Shown: piece by piece, positions 35,953-48,119 of the stretch
Numbering within the stretch: the stretch's first letter is position 1
How the letters are laid out: each line of letters starts with the position of its first letter
Source: Synaphobranchus kaupii
Lineage: Eukaryota > Chordata > Actinopteri > Anguilliformes > Synaphobranchidae
Length of the DNA: 64,000 nt
Direction of reading: 5' to 3'
Assembly: GCA_029718625.1 (NCBI GenBank)
Contig: CM056387.1
Coordinates: 32,744,105 to 32,808,104 of the forward strand
Translations under genes and position numbers: made by a program
Notes under the pieces: model-generated
Seen by the model: the letters and a program-made list of their open reading frames with translations, nothing else
What the model was told of the DNA's origin: nothing
Databases searched by the model: none

Positions 35953-37174
35953 GTTGTCAGTGTGTCGTGTGAACGGCCCCTACTGTCCAGCTGAGAGATG
36001 AGCAGGTTGGAGTGTGAGGAGAAGAGAGGCTGCAGTACACAGCTATAAGGGGCCGCTCAGGGAGATGGAGAGGGAGGAGCCAATTCACTAGGCCAGTCAA
36101 AGGTTTTGCGTAACAAAATAGGTTTCCCTGTAATTGCGTGTCTCATACAGCAAAGTTATTGTCAGTTGTAATGTCTCCAGCACCTTCAGCATACATTAAT
36201 AGCTCATGTCACCTCAGGACAGAAGAGAACAATTCCCTTTGTGAAGAATTATTGAATATTTAAGATGCTACCCACTGATGGTGTGACAGTATCATGATAA
36301 TTTTGGAACTTGGCCATGAAGTAAAATATTGGGTTCAATTAGTCGGCGGGAACCTGAATTGCTTCAGTAAATATCCAGCTGTATAAATGGAATCAATGTA
36401 AAAATTATGTAAGTTGTGATAAAGCCCTCTAGATAAATATCTCTGCTAAATGTCTAAAATGTTCTGTAATGCAATTTAACAAACGTCCAGTTCAAGAAAA
36501 GATTAAGTTACTCATCTTCTTGCAGAGAACTGTCCTCATGTAAAAATATTTTTTGTTAATCTGTGTTTTTTTTCCGCACCTGAAATGGCTCTCATGTCTG
36601 TTCAGATTTAGTTGATATAATGATAAGGATCTATCTGGGCTTTTCAAAATGTGCAGTAAGGGAGGATGTGGGGCCTGATTTGGAGGAGGGGCATCGCCAC
36701 CCACAGGCGATGACTCTACTGAGGAACTGATTTGTGAAGGAAGGTGTTCACAAAGGTGTGTGGATTCTTTAGCCAGGCAAAAATGTATGAGTCACTGGTG
36801 GTGATGCACACCAAAAACCAGCAGAAGCTACGGCCCTCCTGGGCGGGTTTCTGACACGCGTGATCTCGGCCTTATGGTGTTACTGACATGGTTACTACAC
36901 TTCCCCTCTGGCTGAAAGTGGCTGAGAGGTGGATGCTCTTTAGAGAATAGGATCAGTAATTAAGGAATGATGGAATACAAGGCAAGGACTTAAGGAACAG
37001 ATTAAAGGAAAGGATGGAAGGAGAGGTATAATAAGGAGGGTTATTATTTTGTTTACCTCCCAGAGAAAAAAAAGTTAGTGACATGGTTGAGAAGTCCTGG
37101 CTCAGCTTGAGTGAATTCTGCTCTGAGTGTGAAGTTCTCTCCTTTCTAGCTTTAATGCAGAAGTGAAGCTCAGA
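35953..37174. other. V11 promoter and V11-V12 spacer with SINE
   Basis: V11 promoter at 35953-36090. A SINE with LINE-like tail lies about 36280-36478. Otherwise the same block as 1470-2530 and 7790-8870. No gene is seen. Confidence 0.66.
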
Positions 37175-37202
37175 GGTTTTTGTCATGGTGTGAATCACTG
37201 TG

Positions 37203-37697
37203 ATACGAACTCTTTAGCAGAGGGGTCCCATGTATTACAGTAATACACTGCTGAGTCTCCTGCCTCCACATTGCTAATTATTAACTGACAGTCAGAATTA
37301 GTCTGACATTTAGAAGAGAAGTGACTGGAGGAGAATCCAGCTCCATATGTGGGAGAGCTGTGAGTGCGGTGGAAATACAGCACAAACTGAGGAGCACTGC
37401 CTGGAACCTGCTTGTACCAGTAAGCACAGCGATCAGTCACAGTCCCAAGGTTACAGTCCATAGTGGCCGTATCTCCTTTACTCACTGTCAGAACAGGAGG
37501 CTTCTGTGTCACCACTGTCACTCCACTCACACCTGGGAATTAAGATGCATTTGTTAGAAAATAAAAATCACATTTCAAAATCCAATAATGTAATAAAACA
37601 ATATTGAAATAAATTTCATTTTGTATTTATTTTTTTGCATCATTTGAATTTTCTTACATGAGAGCACAGTGATGAGAGTGCAGAGTGTCCCCAGCAT
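37203..37697 (-). CDS. Ig light-chain V gene V12, three extra cysteines
   Basis: The leader exon is 37658-37697 and the V exon 37203-37532. Canonical Cys/Trp/Cys are present. There is the framework-3 pair KCQTNSDC and, uniquely, a further Cys in CDR1 (TDRCAYW). CDR3 is NTWDPSAKEF. The RSS is 37175-37202 with 12-bp spacer; TATA is at plus 37787-37792. Apparently functional. Confidence 0.92.
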
Positions 37698-38764
37698 GTT
37701 GTCAGTGTGTGGTGTGAACGTCCCTTACTGTCCAGCTGAGATATGAGCAGGTTGGAGTGTGAGGAGAGGAAAGGCTGCAGGACAGCTATAAGGGGCCAGT
37801 CAAGGAGATGGAGAGGGAGGAGCTTCTGCACTCAGCCAATCATCATTTCCCCATAGACTGGTTCAGCCAATCAGCTGCTCTTAGCAGACTTCAATAAACA
37901 TGTCAAATTGGAGATAAGTTAACTTGCACATCTCTGAAAAGTTTCTCAAATTTTATTTGATCAATTGGAGTTTGTGAACTTACTGTATCCTGAGTCAGAG
38001 CCTCAGGTCAGATGAAATATAGACATTTTGCATTTATTAATATAATTAGTAAGGACATTGATCAGCTCTAACCCTCACTTATTTCACCAGATGTGTTGGT
38101 GTCAGGACTTAAATGTCAGTATTGTATGTGGTAATTAGTGAGAGCTTTGTATACCCTGTGTGATGCAGGCTTTCCTCTGTGAATATTCTGTACAACATTA
38201 TAGGGACACTGAGATTATGTTCTGGATTAGTAGTGTAGCATAAACATTAGGACATCAGCCTTATGAATCCAAAGCTGTAGGATTGATTCCTACGCAGGGT
38301 GCTGCAATGACTCCCTTGAGAAAGTTACTTTAATTGCATTTCTTCAGCTCCATTATTGTAGTGCACTGGGTTGAGTTCTGTTTCAGAAAAACTAGAAATT
38401 TCCAGTGATTGACATTATTAACAGGTGGAGATTTATGTTTTAATTGGGGGGAGATATAACATGTACAGAAATACCTAAAGGGCTGACTGGTTGGATTGAG
38501 GTGGCTACAGTGAACAGTGCTGTTACTGCAGATGCCAAACATTTGATCACTTCACTAATTGTTGATGTTTGGCGTCTCATTGCTGATTGAGTCTTTTTGA
38601 TTTTGCTGCTTGTAGTTTTCTTCAGCTTTGGCAACTGGAGACTTTTCTCTGTGAACATTACTCTGTAGATGAAGAGGCTCCATGGCTGAGAGATCCTGGT
38701 TCAGCTTGAGTAAATGCACATCTTCTCTCCTTTCTGTAGCTTTAAAGCAGAAGTGAAGCACAGA
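37698..38764. other. V12 promoter and V12-V13 spacer
   Basis: V12 promoter at 37698-37845. A SINE remnant lies about 38228-38370. It closely matches 3053-4122. No gene is seen. Confidence 0.65.
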
Positions 38765-38792
38765 GGTTTTTGTCATGGTGTGAATGACTGTG
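38765..38792 (-). promoter_or_regulatory. V13 recombination signal with altered heptamer
   Basis: The heptamer is CACAGTC instead of CACAGTG (plus 38786-38792); the 12-bp spacer and nonamer ACAAAAACC are normal. The essential CAC remains, so cutting may be reduced rather than abolished. Confidence 0.9.
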
Positions 38793-39303
38793 ATACAAAC
38801 TCTTTAGCAGAGTCATCCCATGTGTCACAGTAATACACTGCTGAGTCTCCTGCCTCCACGTTGCTAATTATTAACTGACAGTCAGAATTAGTCTGACACA
38901 CAGACGAGAAGTTACTGGAGGAGAATCCAGCTCCATATGTGGGAGAGCTGTGAGTGCGGTAGAAATACAGCACAAACTGAGGAACTCCACCTGGAACCTG
39001 CTTGTACCAGTAAGCACGGTGATTAGTCACAGTCCCGAGGTTACAGTCCATAGTGGCCGTATCTCCTTTACTCACTGTCAGAACAGGAGGCTTCTGTGTC
39101 ACCACTGTCACTCCACTCACACCTGAAACATAAGATGCTTTTATGAGAAAATAAAAATCACATTTCAAAATGCAACAGCATATGACACAATATTTAAATC
39201 TAAATCAATTCAATTTTGTAGTTAGTTTTTTTTTTGTTGTTGTTGCATCATTAGGATTTTCTTACATGAGAGCACAGTGATGAGAGTGCAGTGTCCCCAG
39301 CAT
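38793..39303 (-). pseudogene. Ig light-chain V gene V13, leader frameshift
   Basis: The V exon (38793-39122) is open, with canonical Cys/Trp/Cys, the extra pair VCQTNSDC and CDR3 DTWDDSAKEF. The leader exon (39266-39303) is 38 bp instead of 40: two bases are lost, so translation reads MLGTLHSHHC and enters the V exon out of frame. The RSS heptamer is also changed. TATA at plus 39395-39400 is intact. Probably a recent pseudogene. Confidence 0.85.
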
Positions 39304-40088
39304 GTTGTCAGAGTGTGGTGTGAACGGCCCTTACTGTCCAGGTGAGAGATGAGCAGGTTGGAGTGTGAGGAAAGGAGAGGCTGCAGGACCCAGCTATAAG
39401 GGGGCCGGTCAGGGAGATGGAGAGGGAGGAGCTTCTGCAATCAGCCAATCAAAGATTTCCAACAGAAGGGTTCAGGCAATCCGCTGATCTGAGCAGACTT
39501 CATTAAACAAGTCAAATTGGAGATAAGGCCTTTTGCACATCTGTGACCAGTTATGCAAGTGTTATTCAACAAATAGTAGTGTGTGAACATCCTGTAGCTT
39601 GAGTCAAAACCTCAGATGTGTCCAAATATAGACATTCTGTTTCTGTGTTTATTTGTATTATTCACAAGGACATTGATCAGATCTATGCCACAGTTATTAA
39701 ATAATATGTGTTCACATTAATTAGTGAAAGCTTTGTTTGCCCTGGGTAATGCAGGCTTTCATCAGTGAATGTTCTTTCCAGGATTATAGGGACACAGAGA
39801 TTATGTACTGGATTGATAGTGTAGCATAATGATTAGGAAACTGGGCTTTTAACTCCAATGTTGCAGGTTTGATTCCTATGCATGGCACTGCAATTACACC
39901 CTTAGGCAAGTTACTAAGCTTGTGTGAAGCACAAAAGCATTCAGGATGATTTAGGCAGTTTTTTTCACATACAGAATATGTTTACTGACATGGCTGAGAG
40001 ATCCTAGTTCAGTTTCAGTGAGTTCACATCCTGCCTCTGAGCTTGAACTCCTTTATGAAACAGCTTTAAGGCAGAAGTGAAGCTCAGA
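39304..40088. other. V13 promoter and V13-V14 spacer
   Basis: V13 promoter at 39304-39450. A SINE head lies about 39820-39930. It resembles 6297-7097. No gene is seen. Confidence 0.65.
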
Positions 40089-40116
40089 GGTTTTTGTCAT
40101 GGTGTGAATCACTGTG

Positions 40117-40628
40117 ATACGTGCACTTTAGCAGAGTTATCCCATGTGTTACAGTAATACACTGCTGAGTCTCCTGCCTCCACATTTTTAATTATCACTT
40201 GATAATCTGATTTACTCTGATGACTGGATGTAAAGCGAGTGGAGGAGAATCCAGCTCCATATTTGGGAGCGCTCCAACCATGATAGACATGCAGCATAAA
40301 CTGAGGAGCTCCACCTGGAACCTGCTTGTACCAGCGAGCAGTACTATCAGTAACAGTCCCGAGGTTACAGTCCATAGTGGCCGTATCTCCTTTACTCACT
40401 GTCAGAACAGGAGGCTTCTGTGTCACCACTGTCACTCCACTCACACCTGGGAAATAAGAGGCTTTTTTGAGATTATTAAAATCACATAAAATCACATATT
40501 GACAATATGAATATAATTAAGCAATATTGAAAGTTAAATAAATTTTATATTTTAGATGGTTGTCTGCAACATGCAAGGTGTTTCTTACATGAGAGCACAG
40601 CGATGAGAGTGCAGAGTGTCCCCAGCAT
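40117..40628 (-). CDS. Ig light-chain V gene V14, intact
   Basis: The leader exon is 40589-40628 and the V exon 40117-40446. Canonical Cys, Trp and Cys are kept; CDR3 is NTWDNSAKVH. The RSS is 40089-40116, canonical with 12-bp spacer; TATA is at plus 40730-40735. KSDY subgroup, closest to V5. No defect. Confidence 0.93.
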
Positions 40629-41248
40629 GTTGTCAGTGTGTGGTGTGAATGGCCCTTACTGTCCAGCTGAGAGATGAGCAGGTTGGAGTGTGAGGAGAGG
40701 AGAGGCTGCAGGACCCAGCTATAAGGGGCCGGTCAGTGAGATGGAGAGGGAGGAGCTTCTGCACTCAGCCAATCAAAGGTTTTGGGCAACAAAATAAATG
40801 ATTTTTCCTCTAACAGTGTTGCTCATACGGCAAAATGGTTGTCAGTTATCAGTTATAAATGAAAATAAGCAGGAACACATTTTACCAGCTATTTTATGTG
40901 GCTTTCAAGCAGGTTAACTTTTTTTTTTTTACATTTTCCCATTCATTTTTGCCAATCTGCATTTTTTCTTCAACACCTTCATCATGATATAATGAATCTC
41001 ACCTCAGAACAGCATATGACAATTACCTCTGTGCAAGAATTATTGGATGATTTGATGCTATCCTCTGATGGTGGTAGTGTGACGTGATTATTGAGGAACT
41101 TGACTTCAACTCCAAGCCTGGGTTCAATTTCAAGGCAGGAACCTGACTTGCTTCAATAAATATGCAGCTGTATAAATAGATTCCATGTAAACAATAATAA
41201 AAGCTGTGTTAATAGCTCTGGATAATCATACCTGCTGAATACCTCAGC
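40629..41248. other. V14 promoter and SINE
   Basis: V14 promoter at 40629-40775. A SINE body lies about 41075-41248 and is cut off by the element that follows. No gene is seen. Confidence 0.62.
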
Positions 41249-43126
41249 AGAAGGCTCCCATGATGCAAGTCAAGTCACTGGCTCTGAATTAGAGCCTGCA
41301 GCAGGCCATGGGGATGCTCCTGGTCCTGCTCTGGCCCCTGCTCCTGGTTCTGCTCAGGTTTTGCTTTCTGCAGCAACTACTGCTGCAGCGCCTGTTCCAG
41401 CTCCAAGATCCACTCTTGCCAAGTGCTTGTGTGTGCGCAGCCGATAATTTTTTGCTCTGAGCTCTGTGTGCTCCAGTCCTCCTTATCTCGGGTTAGTCCT
41501 AGTGAAGTGGACCGGGTAAGGTATTTTCATCTACGGCAGGAGCTTTGGGGGTGGAGTCAATAGAAGCCGATGTTCCAGGAGGAGCAGTGTCGGCAGAGGG
41601 AGGATCGCCAGAGCTGTTTTCTCCTGTAGTACTGGGGGTTCAAGCAGAGCCTTTGTTGCCCACAGCAGAGGGGGTTGGGCTCATGACAATGGTGGGCCTG
41701 GAGACCCCCGTGTCATGGGGGGACAGTCCTTTTTCAGAAGTGGATGAAGCGGCGGAGTGGGCGAGGCCTTTAGTGAGGAAGCACACACTGTCAGGGACAA
41801 TGGATGGTCCAAAGGCGAACAAGGCGTTGTGTCAGGTAACACTGTCCAACTGGTTTGCGACACTGGAGGGGGAGGGTGATCAGGCTGGAACTGATTTGGA
41901 GATGGATGTGGGTTCACCATCCGGTCTTATTGAGGGTTGGGATGTGGAGGGGTTGGTGTAAGTCTTGGGGACGGTCCTCAGAGCTTTGCAGAGAGGAGGG
42001 AAATGGTTGATAGAATGGCACCTCACTTTGTCACAAACGGGCAGGTGTTAGTCAGAGGGGATTTTAATGTTGAACTGGGCAGGGGCAGGGATGCCAGCGC
42101 TGGGTGTGTTAAAGGCTTCATGCCGGGACATACCCTGGTAGACGGCGGGAAAGTAAGTAAGTAAGTAAGTAAATTTTATTTATATAGCGCCCTTCCCAGC
42201 ACGGATGCACAGGGTGCTTTACAAACCATGAGTATAAAATAAAAACATATTAAAACAGGAATAAAACAATAACAGTCAGTCAGGTAATATGTCATCGCAA
42301 ACAGAGACCACATATTCCTGATAACGCATACACAGGCATGCGGCCTACATGAACCAAAACATTTTTAAGCTCGGACAGGACCGAGAAATTGGCAGTGAGG
42401 CAACAGCAATAAAAGTCAGTGAGAGCCTATGAAGGTCCGAATGCCTGCCTAGACGAAACGAAAGCTATATCACCTCGACTGGACGGGCCCATGTGGTGCA
42501 ATTCACGGGCGTTTATTAGGATGTTAGATTACATCTTTTTTCCCCGTACTGTGTGCGTTTTGTCTGGCCAGGTTATTCCAGTTTTCTTCTCTGATCATGA
42601 CGGTGTGTTTTTCAGAGTCAGGTCCCAGGCACCAATAAGAGGGCTGTGGGAGGCAAGGCAGGACTTTATTAAGTCCAATAGGGACTGGGGGAGTGGAAGG
42701 AGTGGTGAGAAGAGTGGAAGGAGACTTGAGGGAGAGGATTAGGTGAGATGTAAAAAGATGGCGTCAACACACCACACAGGAGCGGTGGAAAGAGGGTCTA
42801 GGTCTGGTGTCGGTGTTGCAGATCCCTGACTAACATGTATGGGTCAATGTATTTAGGGACCTGGAGCTCAAGGCTTTTTGGGTTTATGTTTTTGAGTGGT
42901 TTTGTATTGGCAAGCCAAGTATTCTGTACTGTAATGTATTTGAAATGAATATGATTGCATTCTAAAATTGAGTGTGGTCACATTTTTATAGTTTGGTTCT
43001 TGATTTCTTTCTGATTTTCATTTGTTTGCTGCTGCAGTCACAAAAGAAAAGGTAGGCTTGCACAGTTGTTTGGTAAGTGGAGATAAATGTCTCAGTGTAC
43101 AGAATTTAAATAAAATATTTTAAACT
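41249..43126 (+). mobile_element. Decayed non-LTR retrotransposon with endonuclease remnants
   Basis: About 1.9 kb that interrupts the usual V spacer. Plus-strand fragments include a 138-residue open frame at 41545-41961 of no recognised domain, and then apurinic-endonuclease-like blocks: VRGDFNVELG near 42050-42085 and RMLDYIFF ... FFSDHDGVFF near 42520-42615. An A/T-rich 3' end lies near 43110. Reverse transcriptase is absent, so it is internally deleted. A Tx1-like LINE is my best guess. Confidence 0.6.
42146..42420 (+). mobile_element. Short interspersed element within the LINE remnant
   Basis: Begins with five GTAA repeats and tttatttatatagcgccctt, followed by gtgctttacaaa, a motif common in fish repeats. 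It splits the endonuclease remnant, so it inserted later. Confidence 0.6.
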
Positions 43127-43532
43127 CACTACAATCTTTGTCTGAAGATGAAGGAGCAGCATTTGGTCTAAAAGTCTCTGGAGCTGCTGATTCGGCATGT
43201 GGTGGTGATGCTAAGAGGTGCAGACTGGGGTTAGATCTTTAAGTAACAGGAAATCAAGGCCCTGAGATAAAAGTGTGTGGATTAGTTAGCCAGTCAATTA
43301 CTTAGATGAATCACTGGTGCCCATACACACCGAAAACCAGCAGATGCTGTGGCCCTCCAGGACAGGTTTCTGACACCTGTGGTCGAGGCCTTATGCTGTT
43401 AGTGACATGGTTGAGAAGTCCTGGCTCAGCTTGAGTGAATTCTGCTCTGAGTGTGAAGTTCTCTCCTTTCTGAAGCAGCTTTAAAAACAGAAGTGAAGTT
43501 CAGAGGTTTTTGTCATGGAGTGAATCACTGTG

Positions 43533-44032
43533 ATACGTACTCTTTAGCAGAGCCATCCCATGTTTTACAGTAATAAACTGCTGAATCTCCTGCCTCCACA
43601 TTTTTTATTATAAACCGAGAGTCTGTACTACTCTGACGAGTTGATGTGAAGCGATTGGATGAGAAACCGGTTCCATATCTATCTGGAGAGTGTTCACCAC
43701 TATAGAGCCGCAGCACAAACTGAGGAACTCCACCTGGAACCTGCTTGTACCAGTAAGCATGGTGATTAGTCACAGTCCCGAGGTTACAGTCCATAGTGGC
43801 CGTATCTCCTTTACTCACTGTCAGAACAGGAGGCTTCTGTGTCACCACTGTCACTCCACACACCTGAGAAATAAGATGCTTTTGTGAGAAAATGAAAATC
43901 ACATTTCAAAATGTCACAATGTATTACTCAATACTAAAATTTAAATAAGTTTAATTTTAGTTCGTTTTTTTGCACCATTAGGATTTTCTTACATGAGAGC
44001 ACAGTGATGAGAGTGCAGAGTGTCCCCAGCAT
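43533..44032 (-). pseudogene. Ig light-chain V gene V15, 2-bp loss at the V-exon start
   Basis: The leader exon (43993-44032) is normal. The V exon (43533-43863) starts GTGTGTGGAGTG instead of GTGTGAGTGGAGTG, two bases short, so normal splicing gives the wrong frame. Beyond that, the domain is intact (Cys/Trp/Cys, CDR3 KTWDGSAKEY). A cryptic acceptor at GGAG followed by TGACAGTGG would restore the frame and drop four residues. The RSS is 43505-43532; TATA is at plus 44124-44129. Probably dead, with a possible rescue. Confidence 0.75.
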
Positions 44033-45762
44033 GTTATCAGTGTGTGGTGTGAATGTCCCTTACTGTCCAGCTGAGAGATGAGCAGGTTGGAGTGTGAGGA
44101 GAGGAGAGGCTGCAGGACCCAGCTATAAGGGGCTCGTCAGGGAGATGGAGAGGGAGGAGGCAATGCACTCAGCCAATCAAAGGTTTTGGGGAACAAAATA
44201 ACTTTTTCTGTAATTGTCTATCTCATATGGCAAAGTTATTGTCAAGTATATTGTCAGTTATCAATGAATATAAGCAAGAACACATTTTACCTGTTTTTTT
44301 TAATTTCATGTGGCTTTCAAACAGGTTCACTTTTTTAGATATTCCCTTTCATTTCTGCCAGTATGCAATTTTTATTCAACACCTTCATGGTGAAATAAGG
44401 GATCATGTCACCAAAGGACAGAAAAGAACAATTCACTTTGTGAAGAATTATTGAATGTTTTAGATGCTACCCACAGACTGTGTTACTGTGGCATGATCAT
44501 TTAGGAAGTGGGACATGAAGGCTACGATTGGGTTAAATTTCTAGGCAGGAACCTGAATTGCTTCAGTAAATATCCTGCTGTATAAATGGATTCCATGTAA
44601 AAATAATGTAAGTTGTGTAAGTTGCTCTGGATAAGCATGTCTGCTAAATGCCTACAATGTTATGTAATGTCATTTAACACAAGATAGGTTACTCATCTTC
44701 TTACAGAGAACTGTCCTCATATAAAAGAAAAACATTTTCTGTTAATCTGTGTTTTGTCTCCGCACCAGAAATGGCTCATGTCTGTTCACGGCCTGATTTG
44801 GAGGAATGGCATCTCCAATCACAGGTGATGATTCTACTGTGGAACTGATTTGTGAGGGAAGGTGTTGAACTCTTTTCTTTGAGCACAGCTCACATTATTA
44901 GTTGTTCACTCTGTAAGTGAAGCAGTGAATGGCAGTGGGTGCTGCTCTGCTTTGGCTGTTTAGTGTGGAGGCTCCTAAGTAAAGTAAGGCTTTGCAGATG
45001 TCTGTAGTACAGATATTACAGAGCTCCAGAGAGTCACTCACTTCCTCCATGTGTGAATGCTGATGGCCGCTGTGTGACTCCTGCTGTGGGAGTGTCAGGG
45101 GGGAGGGGACAGTATCCTGCAGGATTAATGCTCTTATCCTCTAACGACAATCTCTATCTGAAGATGGAGATGCAGCATTTGGTCTAAAAGTCTCTGGAGC
45201 TGCTGATTCAGCATGTGGTGGTGATGCTAAGAGGTGCAGACTGACATCCACACAGTTCAGAGATGCAGAGCGCTGTATCAGCATTTTGTAATTTCCCTTC
45301 CATTTGCATTGAATTGAGGCCCTGCGATAAAGGGGTGTGGATTATTTAGCAAGGCAAAGACATGGTAGTCACTGGTGGTGATGCACACACATACCAGCAG
45401 ATGCTACGGCCCGCCAGGGCGGGTTTCGGACACGTGTGATCTCGGCCTTATGGTGTTACTGACATGGTTACTACACTTCCCCTCTGGCCGAAAGTGGCTG
45501 AGGGATGGATGTTCTTGAGAATAGGACCGGTATTCGGTAATAATGGATTGGTCATTTAAGAATGACAGAATACAAGGCAAAGACTTAAGGAATGGATGTA
45601 AGGAAAGGATTAATAAGGCAGATTCTTTTTTACCTACCAGAAAAAAAAGAAAAGAAAAAAAGTTAGTGACATGGTTGAAAAGTCCTGAATCAGCTTGAAT
45701 GAATTCTGCTCTGAGTGTGAAGTTCTCTCCTTTCTAGCTTTAAAGCAGAAGTGAATCTCAGA
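44033..45762. other. V15 promoter and V15-V16 spacer
   Basis: V15 promoter at 44033-44180. A SINE lies about 44480-44672. The block 44870-45330 repeats 11540-12010. No gene is seen. Confidence 0.63.
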
Positions 45763-45790
45763 GGTTTTTGTCATGGTGTGAATCACTGTG

Positions 45791-46297
45791 ATACCCACTC
45801 TTTAGCAGAGCTGTCCAATGTGCTACAGTAATACACTGCTGAGTCTCCCGCCTCCACATTTTTAACTATAAACCGAGAGTCCGTATTACTCTGGCGGGTT
45901 GATGTGAAGCGATTGGATGAGTAGCCGGTTCCATACATATCTGGAGAGTCTTCACCCTGATAGAGCCGCAAAACAAACTGAGGAACTCCACCTGGAACCT
46001 GCTTGTACCAGTAAGCAGGGTAATCAGTCACAGTCCCGAGGCTACAGTCCATAGTGGCCGTATCTCCTTTACTCACTGTCAGAACAGGAGGCTTCTGTGT
46101 CACCACTGTCACTCCATTCACACCTGAGAAAGAAGATGCTTTTGTGAGAAAATAAAAGTGACATTTCATTAAACAAAATGAATGTCATTAAACAATTCTG
46201 AAAGGTAAATCAATTTAATATTTTATTTAATTGTTTGCATCATTACGTTTTTCTTACATGAGAGCACAGTGATGAGAGTGCAGAGTGTCCCCAGCAT
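45791..46297 (-). CDS. Ig light-chain V gene V16, intact
   Basis: The leader exon is 46258-46297 and the V exon 45791-46123 (333 bp). Canonical Cys/Trp/Cys are present. CDR3 is STLDSSAKEW, with Leu for the usual Trp in TWD. The RSS is 45763-45790 with 12-bp spacer; TATA is at plus 46389-46394. TDSR subgroup with V3. Apparently functional. Confidence 0.93.
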
Positions 46298-46852
46298 GTT
46301 GTCAGTGTGTGGTGTGAACGGCCCTGACTGTCCAGCTGAGAGATGAGCAGGTTGGAGTGTGAGGAGAGGAGAGGCTGCAGGACCCAGCTATAAGGGGCCG
46401 GTCTGGGAGATGGAGAGGGAGGAGCCTCTGCACTCAGCCAATCATAGTTTCCCAGCAGAAGGGTTCATCCAATAAGCTGCTCTGAGCAGACTTCCTAAAA
46501 CAAATCAAATTGGAGATAAGGCCTCACCACATCTGTGTCAAGTTGCTGATATGTTATTCAATCAATGTGTGAACATACTGTAGCCTGAGTATGAACCTCA
46601 GGTGATGTGAAATATAAACATTCTGTATCTGTGTTTGTTCATGTCCTTTAATAAGGACATTAATCAGATCGATCCCTTTAGTTATTAAGTAATATGTGCT
46701 AATGTCAGGACTTAAACGTCAGTATTGTATGTGGTAAGTAGTGAGGCCTTTGTGTGCTCTGGGTAATGCAGGCTTTCATCAGTGAATGTGCTTTACAACA
46801 TTGTAGGCACACAGAGATTATGTACTAGATTTGTAGTGCATTGAGCAAGATA
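46298..46852. other. V16 promoter and 5' flank
   Basis: V16 promoter at 46298-46450, then flank shared with 26604-27187. No gene is seen. Confidence 0.65.
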
Positions 46853-47395
46853 CACTACATGGCCAAAAGTATATGGACACCTGCTCATCCAACATCTCAT
46901 TCCAAAATCATGGGCATTAATATGGAGTTGGTCCCCATTTGCTGCTATAACAGTCTCCACTCTTCTGGGAAGGCTTTCCACTAGATTTTGAAACATTTCT
47001 GCGTGGATTTGCTTCCATTCAGCCAGAATAGCATTAGTGAGGTCGGGCGCTGATGTTGGGTGATCAGGCCTGGCTCACAGTTGGCTTTCCAATCAATCCC
47101 AAAGGTGTTCCGTGGAGTTGAGGTCAAGGCTCTGTGTAGGCCAGTCAATTTATTCCACACTGATCATGACAAACCATTTCTGTATGGACCTCGCTTTGTA
47201 TACTGGGGCATGGTCATGCTGGGACAGGAAAGGACCTTTCCAAAACCTTTGCCACAAAGTTGGAAGCACAGAATTGTCTAGAATGTCACTGTATGCTTTA
47301 GCGTTAAGATTTGCCTTCACTGAAAGGGGCCTAGCCCAAACCTTGTAAAACAGCCCAAAACTAAGGGTTGTCCGGATACTTTTGGCTACAAAGTG
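46853..47395 (-). mobile_element. Internally deleted Tc1-like transposon, copy B
   Basis: 543 bp between TA dinucleotides, with the same ends and same decayed transposase half as copy A and with matching flanks on both sides. It is therefore the same insertion carried by duplication of the cluster. No intact transposase. Confidence 0.86.
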
Positions 47396-48119
47396 TACGT
47401 CAATTCAATTGCTTCAGTAAAATATCCAATAATGTAATGTACTGGATTCTCTTTTAGAGGAACTAGAAATGTAAATTTGGCATCTTTCGCAGGTGGGGGT
47501 TTAACTTTTATTTTGCGGGAGATATACGTAGCATATACATTGTCAGAAAAAGTAGTACGATACGGGTTTGTTTTTGTTCACTAAGGTACAAGTTCTGTAA
47601 ATGCTCCCTCATTGGGTCAAACTTGTACCTTAGAAAACTAATCTAACAGGATAAACCATAAAATGGGTGCACCTTTGAGTGTAATGCCGGACCCAGCTAT
47701 CAGGGGCCAGTAATGGATATGGAGAGGGAGGGGCTTCTGCACTCAGCCAATCACAGCAGCTCAGTATTCTTCCAATGCATTAAGTGTGTGCACTGTTCAT
47801 CCTCTCTGCTCTCTGTCCCACCTGTTTTAAAAGAAGCTCAGGGACGGCATTACACAGATATCACCTTAATTTATTAATAACTGTCAGAACATATTCAGAC
47901 TGGCAGCCCCTCTTCATACCAACACATTCATATTTTTTGCTTTGGCTGTTGCAGTGTGATAATGTTGTTGCAACATGAGAGAAACATTGTGAGAATATTG
48001 CCAATGCTGCTCTCCCATTCCCATCCATACCAGTCTGTAGCCAGCATTATAATTAGATTTCTATTGCAATATGGCAATGTTATTGCAACATTACGGTCAC
48101 ATTACTTGCGGTCTGGTTT
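47396..48119. other. C3 3' flank with relict V promoter and hairpin
   Basis: A hairpin at 47581-47633 has 14-bp arms CTAAGGTACAAGTT and AACTTGTACCTTAG. A relict V promoter lies at 47690-47755, with TATA degraded to ctatcagg and no leader. No gene is seen. Confidence 0.65.
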
